This document shows positions 21,901 through 32,127 of a stretch of DNA of 64,000 nt, piece by piece; the stretch's first letter is position 1, and every line of letters starts with the position of its first letter. The stretch is from Earliella scabrosa (Eukaryota > Basidiomycota > Agaricomycetes > Polyporales > Polyporaceae), in assembly GCA_022605405.1 (NCBI GenBank), contig JABYQQ010000006.1, positions 62,001-126,000 of the forward strand. Direction: 5' to 3'. A program made the position numbers and the translations under genes. The notes under the pieces were generated by a model. That model searched no databases, was not told where the DNA came from, and saw only the letters and a list, made by a program, of their open reading frames with translations.

Positions 21901-24709
21901 CCTCCCGAATGAGGTCGAGGTTTTCGTACAGCCAGTCCCAGAACTATGCCAATCCACTAAGTACTCGTAGTGCCAAACGCTAGCAAACACCCGCACCTTT
22001 TGCTCGGTCGTTGATGGGTCCTGAAAGAAGTTCTTGTCCTGCAGCTTCGCCACAATGTAGGAGCAGTGGCAGAATACGGCGTGCGCGTCAGTCGTGGACC
22101 GCACAAACGTCTCCGCAAACGGATCCAGACTGCGGGCAAGCTGATATGTTTCAGATCAGCACCGACCTCAAGAATGGGAGCAAAACGAAAACAACAGGCA
22201 AGCGGGCGCAAACAGCAACATGTAAGCACTCACCCATCGGATTGATTGCTCAAAGCCTTCAAGCGTGGACTTCAGGTCAGAGATGAACGTCGGGGATGGG
22301 AGCGGCACGTTCTTCTTGAGACCTTGCCGCTGCAGCTCAAACAACAGCCGGAGCTTGGTGCTTGCGTAGTTGAGAACCAGCAGCTCGTCCTTGAGCGTCG
22401 GATTCTCGGAGGCTGCGGGGGCACTTTGGCGGGTGCTATCATCTTTCCCCGCCGCCGCATCGCCAGCAGCCTCTTTCTCCGCCGCCGCCTCGGCTGCCTC
22501 CTGCTCCGCCGTCTCGCGCAACTGCGCAGCGACATCCTTTAGAAACTTCCGACGCTCCGACCATATGACCCCAAGTGCTTTCTCAACCTCCTGGTGGTAC
22601 GCGTCCATCGCCTTCATCCATTCAGGCGAAGTGAACCGTGCAAAGTGACGGGACATGAGGGGCTGGACGTGGTTGACGTATGCCTCGTCGAGCTGCTTGA
22701 CGGCCTGAGAGCTCCACAGCGACCGGACGTGCACTCCACCACCAAGACGCTTGATCTCCGCGTCCAGCTCCGGTTTCAGCTGGGCCGCTTGACGATATTG
22801 AGCACGGCGCCATGTTGCTTCCGTGTCAATCACCTCAGGAGCCTCTTCGTCGCGGCGGACGTCCGTGGAGATGAGAAGATCCAGCTTCTTCTCGGCCCGG
22901 GCTAAATTGATCCAGGGCAGATGACGAGGGTTGATGTTTCTCCAAAGTCGGGGGTCGCGATCGAACTTCGGGGCGGGCGGAGGATACTCCATGATGATCG
23001 TCAAGGGATCGCGCACCTCCGCCATGACCACGGTGCGCGATACGAGCGAAAGCATGTCGAATCCTTCGTTGATAATTTGTGCCCAGAACTACGTTGATAG
23101 TTTCGAAATGAGCAGCGGCCTCCCAAACGAAGCAGACAACTCACCGCTCCGATGGCTGAGACATCACCTCTCGCGCGGTTCGCACCGACCAGAAGCGCCT
23201 GCAGGTCCTTCACGCGAATCACGCCCTCGCCCCGGAAGAACGCAAATTTGTCCATGTTACGGACGAGCTCGACCCCGGGCGCGGTGTGCAAAATCGTCGA
23301 GTATGAGTAGTTTTTGCGCTGCAAGCTCGTCACCAACTTCTGAAGCACTTGCGAGTCCCACTGGGCCGTGCCCGGCTGCGGTACCTTGTCTGCGCCATGC
23401 TTCCGCGTAAGCTCGTCGACTTTGGCGTTGACACGGCGAATGAGACGCATGAGCTCCTCTTCCTGAGTCGGACCGTGCGTCGGGTTGCTGTAGTTGCGTG
23501 CCAGGTGCTCGCGCATCTCGACGTCTGTGAGGTCTGATTTCCAGTCAGCACGCATGACTTTTTGCAAATTTACACGTCCACAAACCTATGTCGAGAACTG
23601 CCACAAGCCACTCAACCGACTCCTGAATTTGCTGATCGAGGAGCGTCAAGAGATTGTTCAACTCCTTGACCCGCGCCTTGAGGTCGTCACCCAAAGATCG
23701 TACGCGGTCCTTCTCCTTCTGCGAACGATCCTTGATGAAATCCTCGCGCAGCCTGACTGCGGCGTGCGTCCGGTGGTTGCCGTTGAGAACGTGGACCGTT
23801 TGACCGTAAGCCTTGGCCGTGAAGTGAACGGGTTGCAATGTCGACCAAGGTGTGGACGCGTCCGTGCTCAGCGAACTGCGATCGACCCAGTCGCGCTTGA
23901 CGAGAATGTACATTGGCTCCTGTACGGGGTTGCGCCCGCTCAGAATGAAGTCTGTGTGCAGCCGATTGACAGCCACTGCGTTGATGGGACGTGCGTTAAG
24001 CTCCCCGAACATCAACGCAATCTTCGGATGCGGCGGATCAGCTGTGTTCAGTCGGGCGTACCCAATCGTCGCGTGCTTCACGCCCTCCTGGAGCTTTTGA
24101 AGATTCTTTCCCAGGTCACTCGCATCCGCGGTCGTCTCTGCAAGCGCAGCGGGCGCAAGCATTTTCTTGTTCTTGCCACCCTTCTGTTTGTCGCTCGCAG
24201 CGGCCTTCTTCCCGCCTCGTCCTTTCTTTGCCGGCTGGGGCTGCGCCAGGCTTGAGTTGGCATGTAGACTCGGCGCACCTTCCACAATCACAGCCGATCA
24301 ACGTACCTGTTCCTCCTGTTCCCTCCCTGAACTCATGTCCTCTTCAGACCCCTCCTCTTCCCCACCAGGCTCCGTGGAGATATCCACATCCATCGGCTCT
24401 TCTCCAGGGGCTATTTTCTTGGTGGCCTACTCGCATGCGACAGTGAGCGGCGACCAAAACTCGATTCAGAACGCACAGACGGCGCACGCACCGCCTTCTT
24501 CACGACACGCGGTGCGGACGGCCCCTTCGAAGGCCCTTCCTTGCCGCCACCGTTCTTTGAAGTCGTCTACACGGCCAGAATGCAGTCTATTAGCTTTGAT
24601 TCTGACTAGTGCCCAGTCGTCGCGTGTTTTGAGCGTAAGACGTCCGCACACTGGCAGAGACCTCATACGACATCAACGAGAGACTGAAACATACCGTAGG
24701 TCGTGCCAT
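18956..24709 (-). CDS. Gene A: giant ParB-like domain protein (copy 1)
   Basis: Mirror of the gene at 56930-62683 with the same 12 exons and 1669 codons in phase; coordinates are 81639 minus those given there. The start is ATG 24709-24707 and the stop ends at 18956. It has the same Lys/Gly-rich N-terminus, the ParB/sulfiredoxin-like box with 'LNGNHRTHAAV' near residues 222-232, an Ala/Glu-rich helix near 600-640 and an acidic then basic C-terminal tail. It differs from copy 2 only in a patch at about 20488-21228 that alters many residues near 1000-1250 and the sequence of one intron. Here that intron (20978-20921) contains an in-frame stop, while the copy 2 intron happens to be open, which supports its being spliced in both. 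The gene appears intact. Confidence 0.75.
20488..21228 (-). other. Sharply bounded divergent patch within gene A
   Basis: Across about 740 bp the two inverted copies differ at roughly 10% of positions, while the flanking kilobases are identical. The first difference on the gene's 5' side is near 21228 (His vs Arg codon) and the last near 20488 (His vs Asp codon). Changes include coding runs: copy 1 has 'YNSSLGTQYLELAQ' where copy 2 has 'LDPCLMKQYVELAQ'. The intron is also affected. No indel occurs within the patch. Confidence 0.85.
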
Positions 24710-24998
24710 ACTGATACTAGAGGTTGTTCCCCAAGACAGATTTTCTGAGATGTGTAGAGTGCAAAAGAGACCAACGGCCGGCGGGCCACATGCAGCGCCA
24801 TCAAGATCGCCAAGACAAATGCCGCCTGCCCGCCGGCGCGACGAGGCGGGCGCAGCCATTGAAGCACAACAATCCCAGTGTCCCACCCCGACATGCTCAG
24901 TGTTAGCCTCAGCCGCCACAAATTACAATCCGTCAATGCGTGATGAATGTACGAGCCACGGTGGTTACACGTTAAAACGGTTGGCCTCTAAATCCTAG

Positions 24999-25300
24999 AT
25001 GTGGCATTGCAGGGTCCTAGTCAGCGGAATGCATGCCAATCCTGCTCGCCAGGCGGGAGTCCCCGAGGTTGACAGAGTCGAGATCGGAGGCCAAACATCC
25101 TGGCCACGCGGTCGACGCGCCTCGCCAGTATGCTTGATGGTCCGATGGCATTGTCAATATTGTGCGGGGTCCGGTCCGCAGGATGTGTAGCATACACTGC
25201 CCTACCTGGCGACGCGCGTGGTCCGCGTTGCCAGGATTCGTTGTGTTGACTGAATAAGTCTGGAGACGCGGGCAGTCCGGGTCCCCAGGACTGGACCGTG
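24999..25300. repeat. Cluster of GC-rich hairpin repeats upstream of gene A
   Basis: Three short hairpins lie at about 25093-25125, 25203-25233 and 25260-25291, each flanked by CTGG...CCAG and with a GACGCG / CGCGTC-type stem. The same cluster is present in arm 2 (about 56348-56546), so it predates the duplication. They lie 0.4-0.6 kb upstream of the gene A start. Confidence 0.6.
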
Positions 25301-25582
25301 ACAACTGCAATAAGCGTAGAAGTCTATCTGAACGACGAGCCGGGGAGGACGTGCGTGCATCCGGTGACATCCGGACTCCACGGAGTCCTCCGGTGCGCTG
25401 CATACCGCCGGACTGCGTGGAGAGGGCCATCATATTTTGTCCCACATACAGGTCATCTCAACAGCACAAAACGTACTCAGCCAGGCGTTGCAGCGGCCGT
25501 AACCCGGAAATAAGCACAAGTTTCATTTCATGCGTACCGTGCTGCAGAGGGTGCAACGGGCGGATTGCATCGGATTGGAGTA

Positions 25583-25856
25583 CACCGGAGGCACGAAGCG
25601 GTGTAAGTCATCGTTACATTTTGATCACACCGTAATTAGAGTCCAAGTATGTCGCCCATGTGTTGAGGCGTCACATGCTGGATACATGCTGGATACATGT
25701 GGCATTCAAAATGTATCCAGGATGTAACACCAAAACTTGGCACATTTTGAATGTTTCCAACATGTGACGTCTCAGGAACATAGCAGTCATATTTGGACTC
25801 TAATCACGATGTGACCAGGATGTAACCGATAGTTACATGGGCCCATGCCCCCGGTG
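25583..25856. mobile_element. MITE with 3-bp TSD (GTA), absent from arm 2
   Basis: A 274-bp element. The left end begins CACCGGAGGC and the reverse complement of the right end begins CACCGGGGGC. Both continue through blocks CGTTACAT / GGTTACAT and GTAATTAGAGTCCAA / GTGATTAGAGTCCAA, giving imperfect terminal inverted repeats of about 64 bp. GTA lies on both sides (25580-25582 and 25857-25859). The empty site is preserved in arm 2, where the sequence reads straight through with a single GTA. The interior has short ATGCTGGATAC direct repeats and no coding capacity. Termini and duplication length suggest a CACTA-like or Harbinger-like non-autonomous element. Confidence 0.9.
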
Positions 25857-26037
25857 GTAGCGGATGTGGATGGCGTCCGAGGCGGATCCGCCCCAGCGGT
25901 CGGATTGCCCTGGGATTGCCGCCTAGGTAAAACCCGGGCGCCGAGAGTCACGTGAATATTCAGATCGGGTGATGCGGAGGTCAGGTCTCGCCAATCTGCA
26001 ACCTCAGGCCGGTCAGGACCTCTGTCATAGGTAATGT

Positions 26038-26261
26038 CATGGGGGTGCGACACTGGCAGAGTTTTGGCATGGAGGGTTGAGCCAGGGTTGAGCCCAGGAC
26101 GGTCTAAGTTCCGCTCCTGGGCGCCTATTGCATGACGCGGCCTCTCCCTAACCCTAACCTTGTTCAATCCTCAACCACACCTTCATCAGTTCCTTGTCCA
26201 GCACTGCTACCGCTAACCGCACTCCCCACCGTTTAATTCCTTTGCAGCATCTATTGTTTTC
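26038..26261. promoter_or_regulatory. Upstream region of the 26262 gene; short telomere-like motif
   Basis: Sequence from the inverted-repeat boundary to the first zinc-cluster paralogue. Its last 110 bp resemble the equivalent region of the 34468 gene (shared AACCTTGTTCA...TCAACCAC). It contains CCCTAACCCTAACC at about 26147-26160, two copies of the fungal telomere unit, which is too short to call a telomere relic. No divergent partner gene is present, unlike the two later paralogues. Confidence 0.4.
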
Positions 26262-29114
26262 ATGTCTGAGTCGCCGGAGGCTGCCATCAAGTTTACCGAC
26301 ACCACTCTTGGGCTGTCCGCACGGCTCGAGCACATATGGCACGCCCGTCCCTCTCCCATCTCCCCACTTACATCATCTTGGCTCATGCTGTGGCGCCCGG
26401 CCTGCCGCGCCCTTCTTGCGCATCTTCAATCCGCCAGCCACCGCACGCTGGCACCACCCTTTGCAGTAGCCGTGGTCATGGAGCACGACCGGGCATTCCG
26501 CAATAACACCGACATTGACCCATACCAGATCAACCCGCACGTCGTGCCCGAGACACTCTGGAGATTTTACACCATGGAGGGGTATCGTCTGCCTCCGGCT
26601 GACCCTTTGCTTGCGGGTCCGTTCCTAGTTCTCCCGTTTTATACCCCTGAACCCGCTAACTCTGGATTCTCAGCCGCCCTAAGTCCTTTCAGAGGTCCTA
26701 CCCCATATACCCCACGGGTCGTTGCCACTTTGGATCCCCCTCAGCAACACACCAATCCTGCTACTCCGACCGCATCTCCCATCTCTCCCATCATCTCCTC
26801 GACAGCAGGCATTGCACATACGGCCACTCCTTCGGCTCCGCCTCCCGCCCCGGCTGATCCGGCTGGAATGGAAGTTGACTCGGGGCCACCGGCACAGCCC
26901 GGGCCGGGCACAACATCCGATCCCGCCCTCCCAGATGTCAACCCGCTGGTGCCAAAGGATCCAAGGACCCGGAAGGTGCGCCGTCTGATCATTCACGGTC
27001 CCCGCCCTCAGGTCCCAGTCAATGGGCTTCCACCACAGACCATCCCGCGGGGTCGCAGCAAGGGCAAGGAAGTTGAGCGAGCTGCTGGGTCAAGGAAGAG
27101 GCTTCGGTCTTTCTCACGCCTCAAGAACCGGGAGCCGGAACCAGAGTCTGACTCCACCTCCCCCCGTCCTCATGTCCCAAAGAAGGTGAAAACGGTCACG
27201 TCGGAGGAGGTAGTGTCTTCTCCTAGAACTGCTGCGACATCGTCCCGGCGCAAGGAAAGCCTCCCGGTGGATCGTCCTCTCGAGCCCGTCCCCCCAGGAC
27301 CGTCCGAGGGGGATCCCAGCATTCCGCTTGTGGACCTTGTTGACGCAAATCAGGCCCTGCCGGATGTGTGGGCATGGGCGGTATGTATTCCATCTCTCTC
27401 TCTGGTATAGACCATTGACCTAATGTGTACCTTCCTAAGCCGGTCCCTTGCCGCGCCTGTCAGAATACTCCCGGCTGCCGGGTCAACCTAGCGCACGGCG
27501 CAGCGTGCAACCGGTGCACGAAGGCCAAGACGGGTTGCTCGTTTGTCCGGCCGGGTAAGTCGCTCAACGTCGTTGAAGCCACTTGGCTACTTCGACGGTG
27601 GTTCGCTACGCCCGAGTGGCAGGAGTACCATCTGTCGGAGCGCATCCCCTCCGGTGCAACATCCGTCCGGGCTCCAAGATGGTGGGTGGCACGTCACTCG
27701 GAACGTCGCGAAGCACAGAAGGAAGCCCGACAGGCGGGAAACCGGGTGGACCGTTCCGTGCCCCCTGTTGACCCAGCCCTGGTTCCCGACTGGTACCGCG
27801 CCCAGCTGGGATTTCCGACAAGGGTGGAACTTCAGCAAACGCAAGGTGAACTAGCCTCACCTACCACCCCTGCTAGCCACACCTCCACTCTGCCGAGTGA
27901 TGCTCGCATTGGGCCACCTAGGCGCACATCGCGCAAGCGTAAAGATCCAACCGCTCCAACCGCGTCGACGATAGCTGCCTCGCTATCCAACGCCGCCGCG
28001 GCTACATCTTCGTTGAATCCGCCCCCCACGGAGGAAGCTCCCGCAACCATCGCACCTCCTCATGGCGGTAGCAGTCAGCCTACATCCCGTCGAAGACATG
28101 ATGCGCCCAGCCGCGTGCCGCCCGACCCTCGTGAGCTTTCCTGGATGATACGATCCATTCGCCTGCTCAATAATTTTTCAGGTCCACGGCCCACCATCCC
28201 ACGGGTGGAGCACGCTGTTTTGCAAGCCGGTATGTTTGATACTATGGCCGTCATATCTGCCTCACATCCTTCTTGCGACAGCTTTGCTTGACAGCCCAAC
28301 CTTGCAAGGCTCATCCACTGGTAGCAACGTTCTGGAGGCTGGTGTGGCCGATCAGCAGCAGCTAGAGACTCGGGTCACTGCTCGGGTCCTCCATCTGCTT
28401 AGGCCCCACTTGAACGCCCCGGTCAGCGATTCGTCATCGGTGGAGGCAATCACGTCGTTGTCATCTCACATCAACGAAATGACAACCAACCTCCGCGACA
28501 TGCGAGCAGAGAATGCCATTCGTCATGAGTCCTTCCGTGATCTGCGCACAACGGTGCGGCGGCAGGAGGACGACATTCGCGGCCTCCGGAGCCTGGTGCG
28601 CGATCTCGAAGACGACATTGCCGACCTGCGGGACCGCTACTTTGAGCTTCGCACCGGCAGGGCAGACTCCGACAGGTCTCGCAGACGCAGTCGAGACAGC
28701 GATGACGATGACGACGACCACCGCTTTCGTAGTCTGCCGAGGGATTATGACGAGGAAGAAAATGCGCGCCGAGATGCCCAAGGTCATGCTGACGTTGGTG
28801 GATCGACCCGCCCCTCCGCCGAGACCGTTGCACCACGAGATTCTTCACCGCTGGACTATGCGAACGAGGACGCTGTGGTCCTCGGCTCTCCTGAGGATGT
28901 CCCTGACACAGACGTCGAGGATGACGAGATGGACGACTCAGCTACGGACTTTGCTGGCGAGGAACAGTCTGCCGCCCAGGGGCAATCCGCAACCCGGCCC
29001 GCTCGCATACACTCAACACCTCTTTCCGTGGGTGACGACCAAGCCACGGGAGACTCGGAGTCTCACCATTCCTCTCTAGCTGGCCCCGATATTGGCCCCA
29101 GCTCGCAACTCTGA
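26262..29114 (+). CDS. Large Cys6 zinc-cluster-like/coiled-coil protein, paralogue 1
   Basis: Four exons (26262-26616, 26674-27380, 27440-28229, 28282-29114) sum to 895 codons (894 aa). Domain order: an N-terminal globular region with 'LSARLEHIWHARPSP' and 'MEHDRAFRN' (residues 1-118); a Pro-rich linker; a basic segment (GSRKRLRSFSRLKNR); 'DVWAWA'; then a Cys cluster C-x2-C-x5-C-x9-C-x2-C-x6-C near residues 358-388, followed by 'LNVVEATWLLRRWF' and 'PEWQ'. A disordered region, a long coiled coil (about 670-740) and a very acidic tail follow. The cluster resembles the fungal Zn2Cys6 DNA-binding fold with one residue fewer between ligands 2 and 3. Probably a nuclear DNA-binding protein. Exon 1 (355 nt) is the same length as in the paralogue at 34468. 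Its divergent partner gene is missing. Confidence 0.7.
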
Positions 29115-29804
29115 GCCGCACCCACCGTTTTCCGTTGTCTGTTTTCCGCGGCAGAATGAGGACGGCGGGAGTGTGCAGGCCTCCTCGCCGACTCTGATGC
29201 CCTCACTACTCATTTCGTTGGCCGAAATGTCCCTTCACTGCCCGGCCAATTTGAGCAGCGAGGGCCAGTCATCCGCGGGCCAGTCTTTGGCTGGGTTGGG
29301 AGCTCCTGCAGTCGTGCATACATCCCCGCCAATGGCGGGGGCCCCCTCGATTGTTGCGGCGGGTGAGGATGAGAATGAATATACATTGTAGGGCTACCGC
29401 ATATCTCTATCCCGGTATATCTCTTGTACCAATGGTTTTCCTGGGCTTCTCGCCGGCCTTGCCACCCACCGCTACATGGATCTGCGTAGACACCGTAAGA
29501 ACAAGTGTTCAAGCTTTCGTCATTTGGCCGTCAAACATACTACTGTAACGCTGTGATACATCCGTGACACCATACAGAAGCAATTCCTACGTTGCGTCCA
29601 CAACCCGAATTCGCCGTCGCAGAGGCAGGCCGGCCCGTCTACAACTTAACCCCAAGCCCCGCATAGGATACCGCGTTTTCGTTACGTGACCCGCGCGGCT
29701 AAATCACCTCGGGGCCATATGGCAGGCGGCAAATTTGAGATCCGTGCCCATCGGATCCAACCGTCGGAAGCCTTGCCGAATGCAGGCGACTTTCCAGCAC
29801 CACC
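29115..29804. other. Intergenic, no gene supported
   Basis: Spacer between paralogue 1 and the TET/JBP-type gene. A short open stretch from 29092 to 29391 overlaps the end of the preceding gene in another frame and has no independent support. No repeat was recognised. Confidence 0.4.
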
Positions 29805-31098
29805 ATGGCCGCAGAGGATCGCATTCCCCAGAGCATTGCGTTTCAGGACAAAGTCAGCGAGCACCTGGTAAATCTGTTCAAAGCCCGGTTGCGTGGGGAG
29901 TTGCTTCCGGTCAAACCACATGACCCCCTGCCATGGTCGGCGACACTAGAGTCCGACCTGCAGCGGGCTGCGGATGTGCTGGCCGCCGCGTGGATGCTTC
30001 CTGGTATGTTCCTGACTCCAATAAAGCTCAGACATACTAAGTCAATTGCATGCAGTGCGGATGAACTGGGATGCGGAGGACTATTGCGCTTCGTTGTCCC
30101 GGAAACCGCGCGGCTACAACCTAGCGCGCGAGGATGAACTTCTGGAGATCTTCAAGCCGTTTGCGACAGTGCAAGAGGTGACATCGAATCGGCTGCCCCT
30201 ACTTGAGAGTCCGGGCGTAGTCGTCGACTCCGATGACAGAGTACTTCTCTGTGCTCTGCCCGGCCTGCTAACCGGTGAACGGCAGGTATGTGACCTCGCC
30301 TTTTTGATCTTCTGTGATATTGAATATGCTGATGACCTATGCAGCGGACTATTCTGGAGGCAAGCAGACGAATTGCCCAGGATATCAAGACAGCCCGCGC
30401 GAGTGTACAGACACCCACCCGGTGGCGTGATGCGCCTGCATTTTTTCAACCCGGGGAGGTGTGGCCCGAGGGCGTGTGGTATGGTACTCCGGCGGGATAT
30501 CAAGTGGGGCACAAGGTGGGATTCAGTGCTACACCGTCCGTGCGTGGTGCTAATTTTTATTTAGACCGCAAAGTTTCGACCGGGTCCAAGTCTGACCATG
30601 AGCTCTCCCTGTGCAAAGGCGTGGGCGGAGGACATGCTCGAGTCAGGCGCCTTGATTAGCGCAGTCCTGCGGGTGGTTCACCCCGAGCTATATGCTGCAG
30701 GCCGCGATACCCTGCTGCTTGCTGCAACCAATCCAATAATTGCGGCAATTCTGGAGCACTGGCCGACGGTGTTTCATGGGGTACAGGTTGTTAGCAATCG
30801 CGAGACACCGTATCACCGAGACGTATCCGGATGCCCTCAATGGTTGGACATGCTGATATCGTTGGGCACCCATCAACGGACCACTCTGGTCGCCCGCAAT
30901 TTGGGAATGCAAATTGCTTATGAGCCAGGCACTCTTGTTTTGCTTAATGGCCTCTTAGTGCACCATGGTGTTGCGCCAAGTGTCCCGGATAGGCTTTGCT
31001 ATGCGTGGTGGATGTCCGAAGCATTGTACAGCAATCACGGAGGATGTCCGGTGGGATGGCCGTCGCGTCGCATGTACCCGGACGATTTCCCTTGGTAA
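29805..31098 (+). CDS. TET/JBP-family 2-oxoglutarate/Fe(II) dioxygenase-like protein
   Basis: Four exons (29805-30003, 30056-30285, 30345-30515, 30565-31098) give 378 codons in phase, so a 377-aa protein. The C-terminal half has the double-stranded beta-helix signature: 'TPYHRD' supplies the HxD iron ligands near residue 277, followed by 'WLDMLISLG', 'AYEPGTLVLLNG' and 'LVHHGVAP...DRLCYAWW', which supplies the distal His and a 2-oxoglutarate-binding Arg. This arrangement matches the fungal TET/JBP-like oxygenases expanded in basidiomycetes and often associated with KDZ transposons. TET enzymes oxidise 5-methylcytosine in DNA. All visible catalytic positions are present, so activity is plausible. 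No transposase accompanies it. The donor of the third intron (GTGGGA) is weak, but the phase fits only that choice. Confidence 0.75.
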
Positions 31099-32127
31099 CA
31101 CCACTAGCGTCCCCTTTGTGATATGCACTCCCTACGAGCATATACTCATATGACATGATGGACTTGGTTTGCATACAACGTTTGCTGCAAAACGGTCGGA
31201 CAAACCGCGCGCTGACCCACTGCCGCCATCGGTTACAAGGCCACGCCCTTTCAAGCGTACAACTTACGTTTGAGGCGACGAGCGGAGGTCTTCAATGATC
31301 GGGGCGTTCTTTGCAGCCCAGGACGAGACGGCTATAGTTAGTCATAAGGTAGACTAACCATTTTGATCACCGTTAGTCGGGTAGCCCGGGACCTTCCGTT
31401 CAGGGGTTGGACATATAAGTCCGGACATTGTCCAGCAGTAGACTGGCTCAATTCTGCCCTCGGCGCACCTTTCCCCGCATCAATGCCGTGTTTACCATAT
31501 TTCAGGCAAGATATGCTAAGATCGTGCCGCGGACAACCCCGGACGGGCAATGGCGTACGGTTCGGGTCCGGAATAGTCTTGTAACTGGGCGTGTGAATGG
31601 ACTCCTGTCACAAGGCTGGTTACAAGGCTGGTTCAGGTCCCGAATGGGCATTACGTAATACTTACCCTCGGTAAGTACGGTTTGAATGCCCCTTGGAACT
31701 GAGGATCAGTATTACGTCAGCCAGGTTCAGGACCCGAACCGGTCTTGTACTGAGTGCGCGCTCACAGGCGCACTGCGTCACACTTCCGAAAAGTCGGAGT
31801 AGAATATGCATGCTCCCCTACAGCCGGCATCCCTCCCGAATCCTTTCGCGGAGAATGAGCCCTATCTCCACCATTCTACTCCCCTCTATTATGACAGTGA
31901 CTGTCCTTGCTGTTTGTCTGGACGTTGCGCGCCGCTGTCGCCTCCCTGACGTTGGGATTTGCACCTCCGTCCGGCGCTACTCCTCCTGTAACTAGTATAT
32001 TATCCGCGCTGTGAGCGGCGGCGATCCTACCTGGCAATCTCAGCACACCATGCATTTCAATAGCGGCGCCAAGAGGCTGAATTCGCATCCTCCAATATCC
32101 TAGACACGTCCCTAACCTTCCCACCGC
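31099..32127. other. Intergenic with short inverted repeats
   Basis: No gene was recognised. GGTTCGGGTCC near 31560 and GGACCCGAACC near 31731 form an inverted pair about 170 bp apart. Between them are ATTACGTAAT and the hairpin TACTTACC-CTC-GGTAAGTA. The tract may be a degraded MITE, but no target duplication was found. Confidence 0.35.

Larger units (their letters stand above)
17639..26037 (-). repeat. Inverted-repeat arm 1 (A+B locus, visible portion)
   Basis: This interval is the reverse complement of 55879-64000. Paired coordinates sum to 81639 everywhere from 17639/64000 to beyond 25513/56126, which means no insertion or deletion. Across the MITE at 25583-25856 the sum becomes 81916, exactly 277 more. 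Outside a divergent patch at about 20488-21228, the only substitution I could see is at 24883 (56756 in arm 2). Similarity stops at 26037. Leftwards, the arm continues beyond 17639 to an unknown point, because arm 2 is cut by the window end. Confidence 0.9.

Noticed and set aside
18960..24255. Long open frames on the opposite strand of gene A (for example 23494-24255, 19234-19941)
   Set aside because: They mirror the coding frame of gene A because of high GC at third positions, and none has a consistent splice model.
26147..26160. Telomere-like CCCTAACCCTAACC
   Set aside because: Only about two repeat units, expected by chance and not accompanied by subtelomeric sequence; no basis for a fused or internal telomere.
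31559..31741. Inverted pair GGTTCGGGTCC / GGACCCGAACC considered as a MITE
   Set aside because: Arms are short, similarity does not extend, and no target duplication flanks them.
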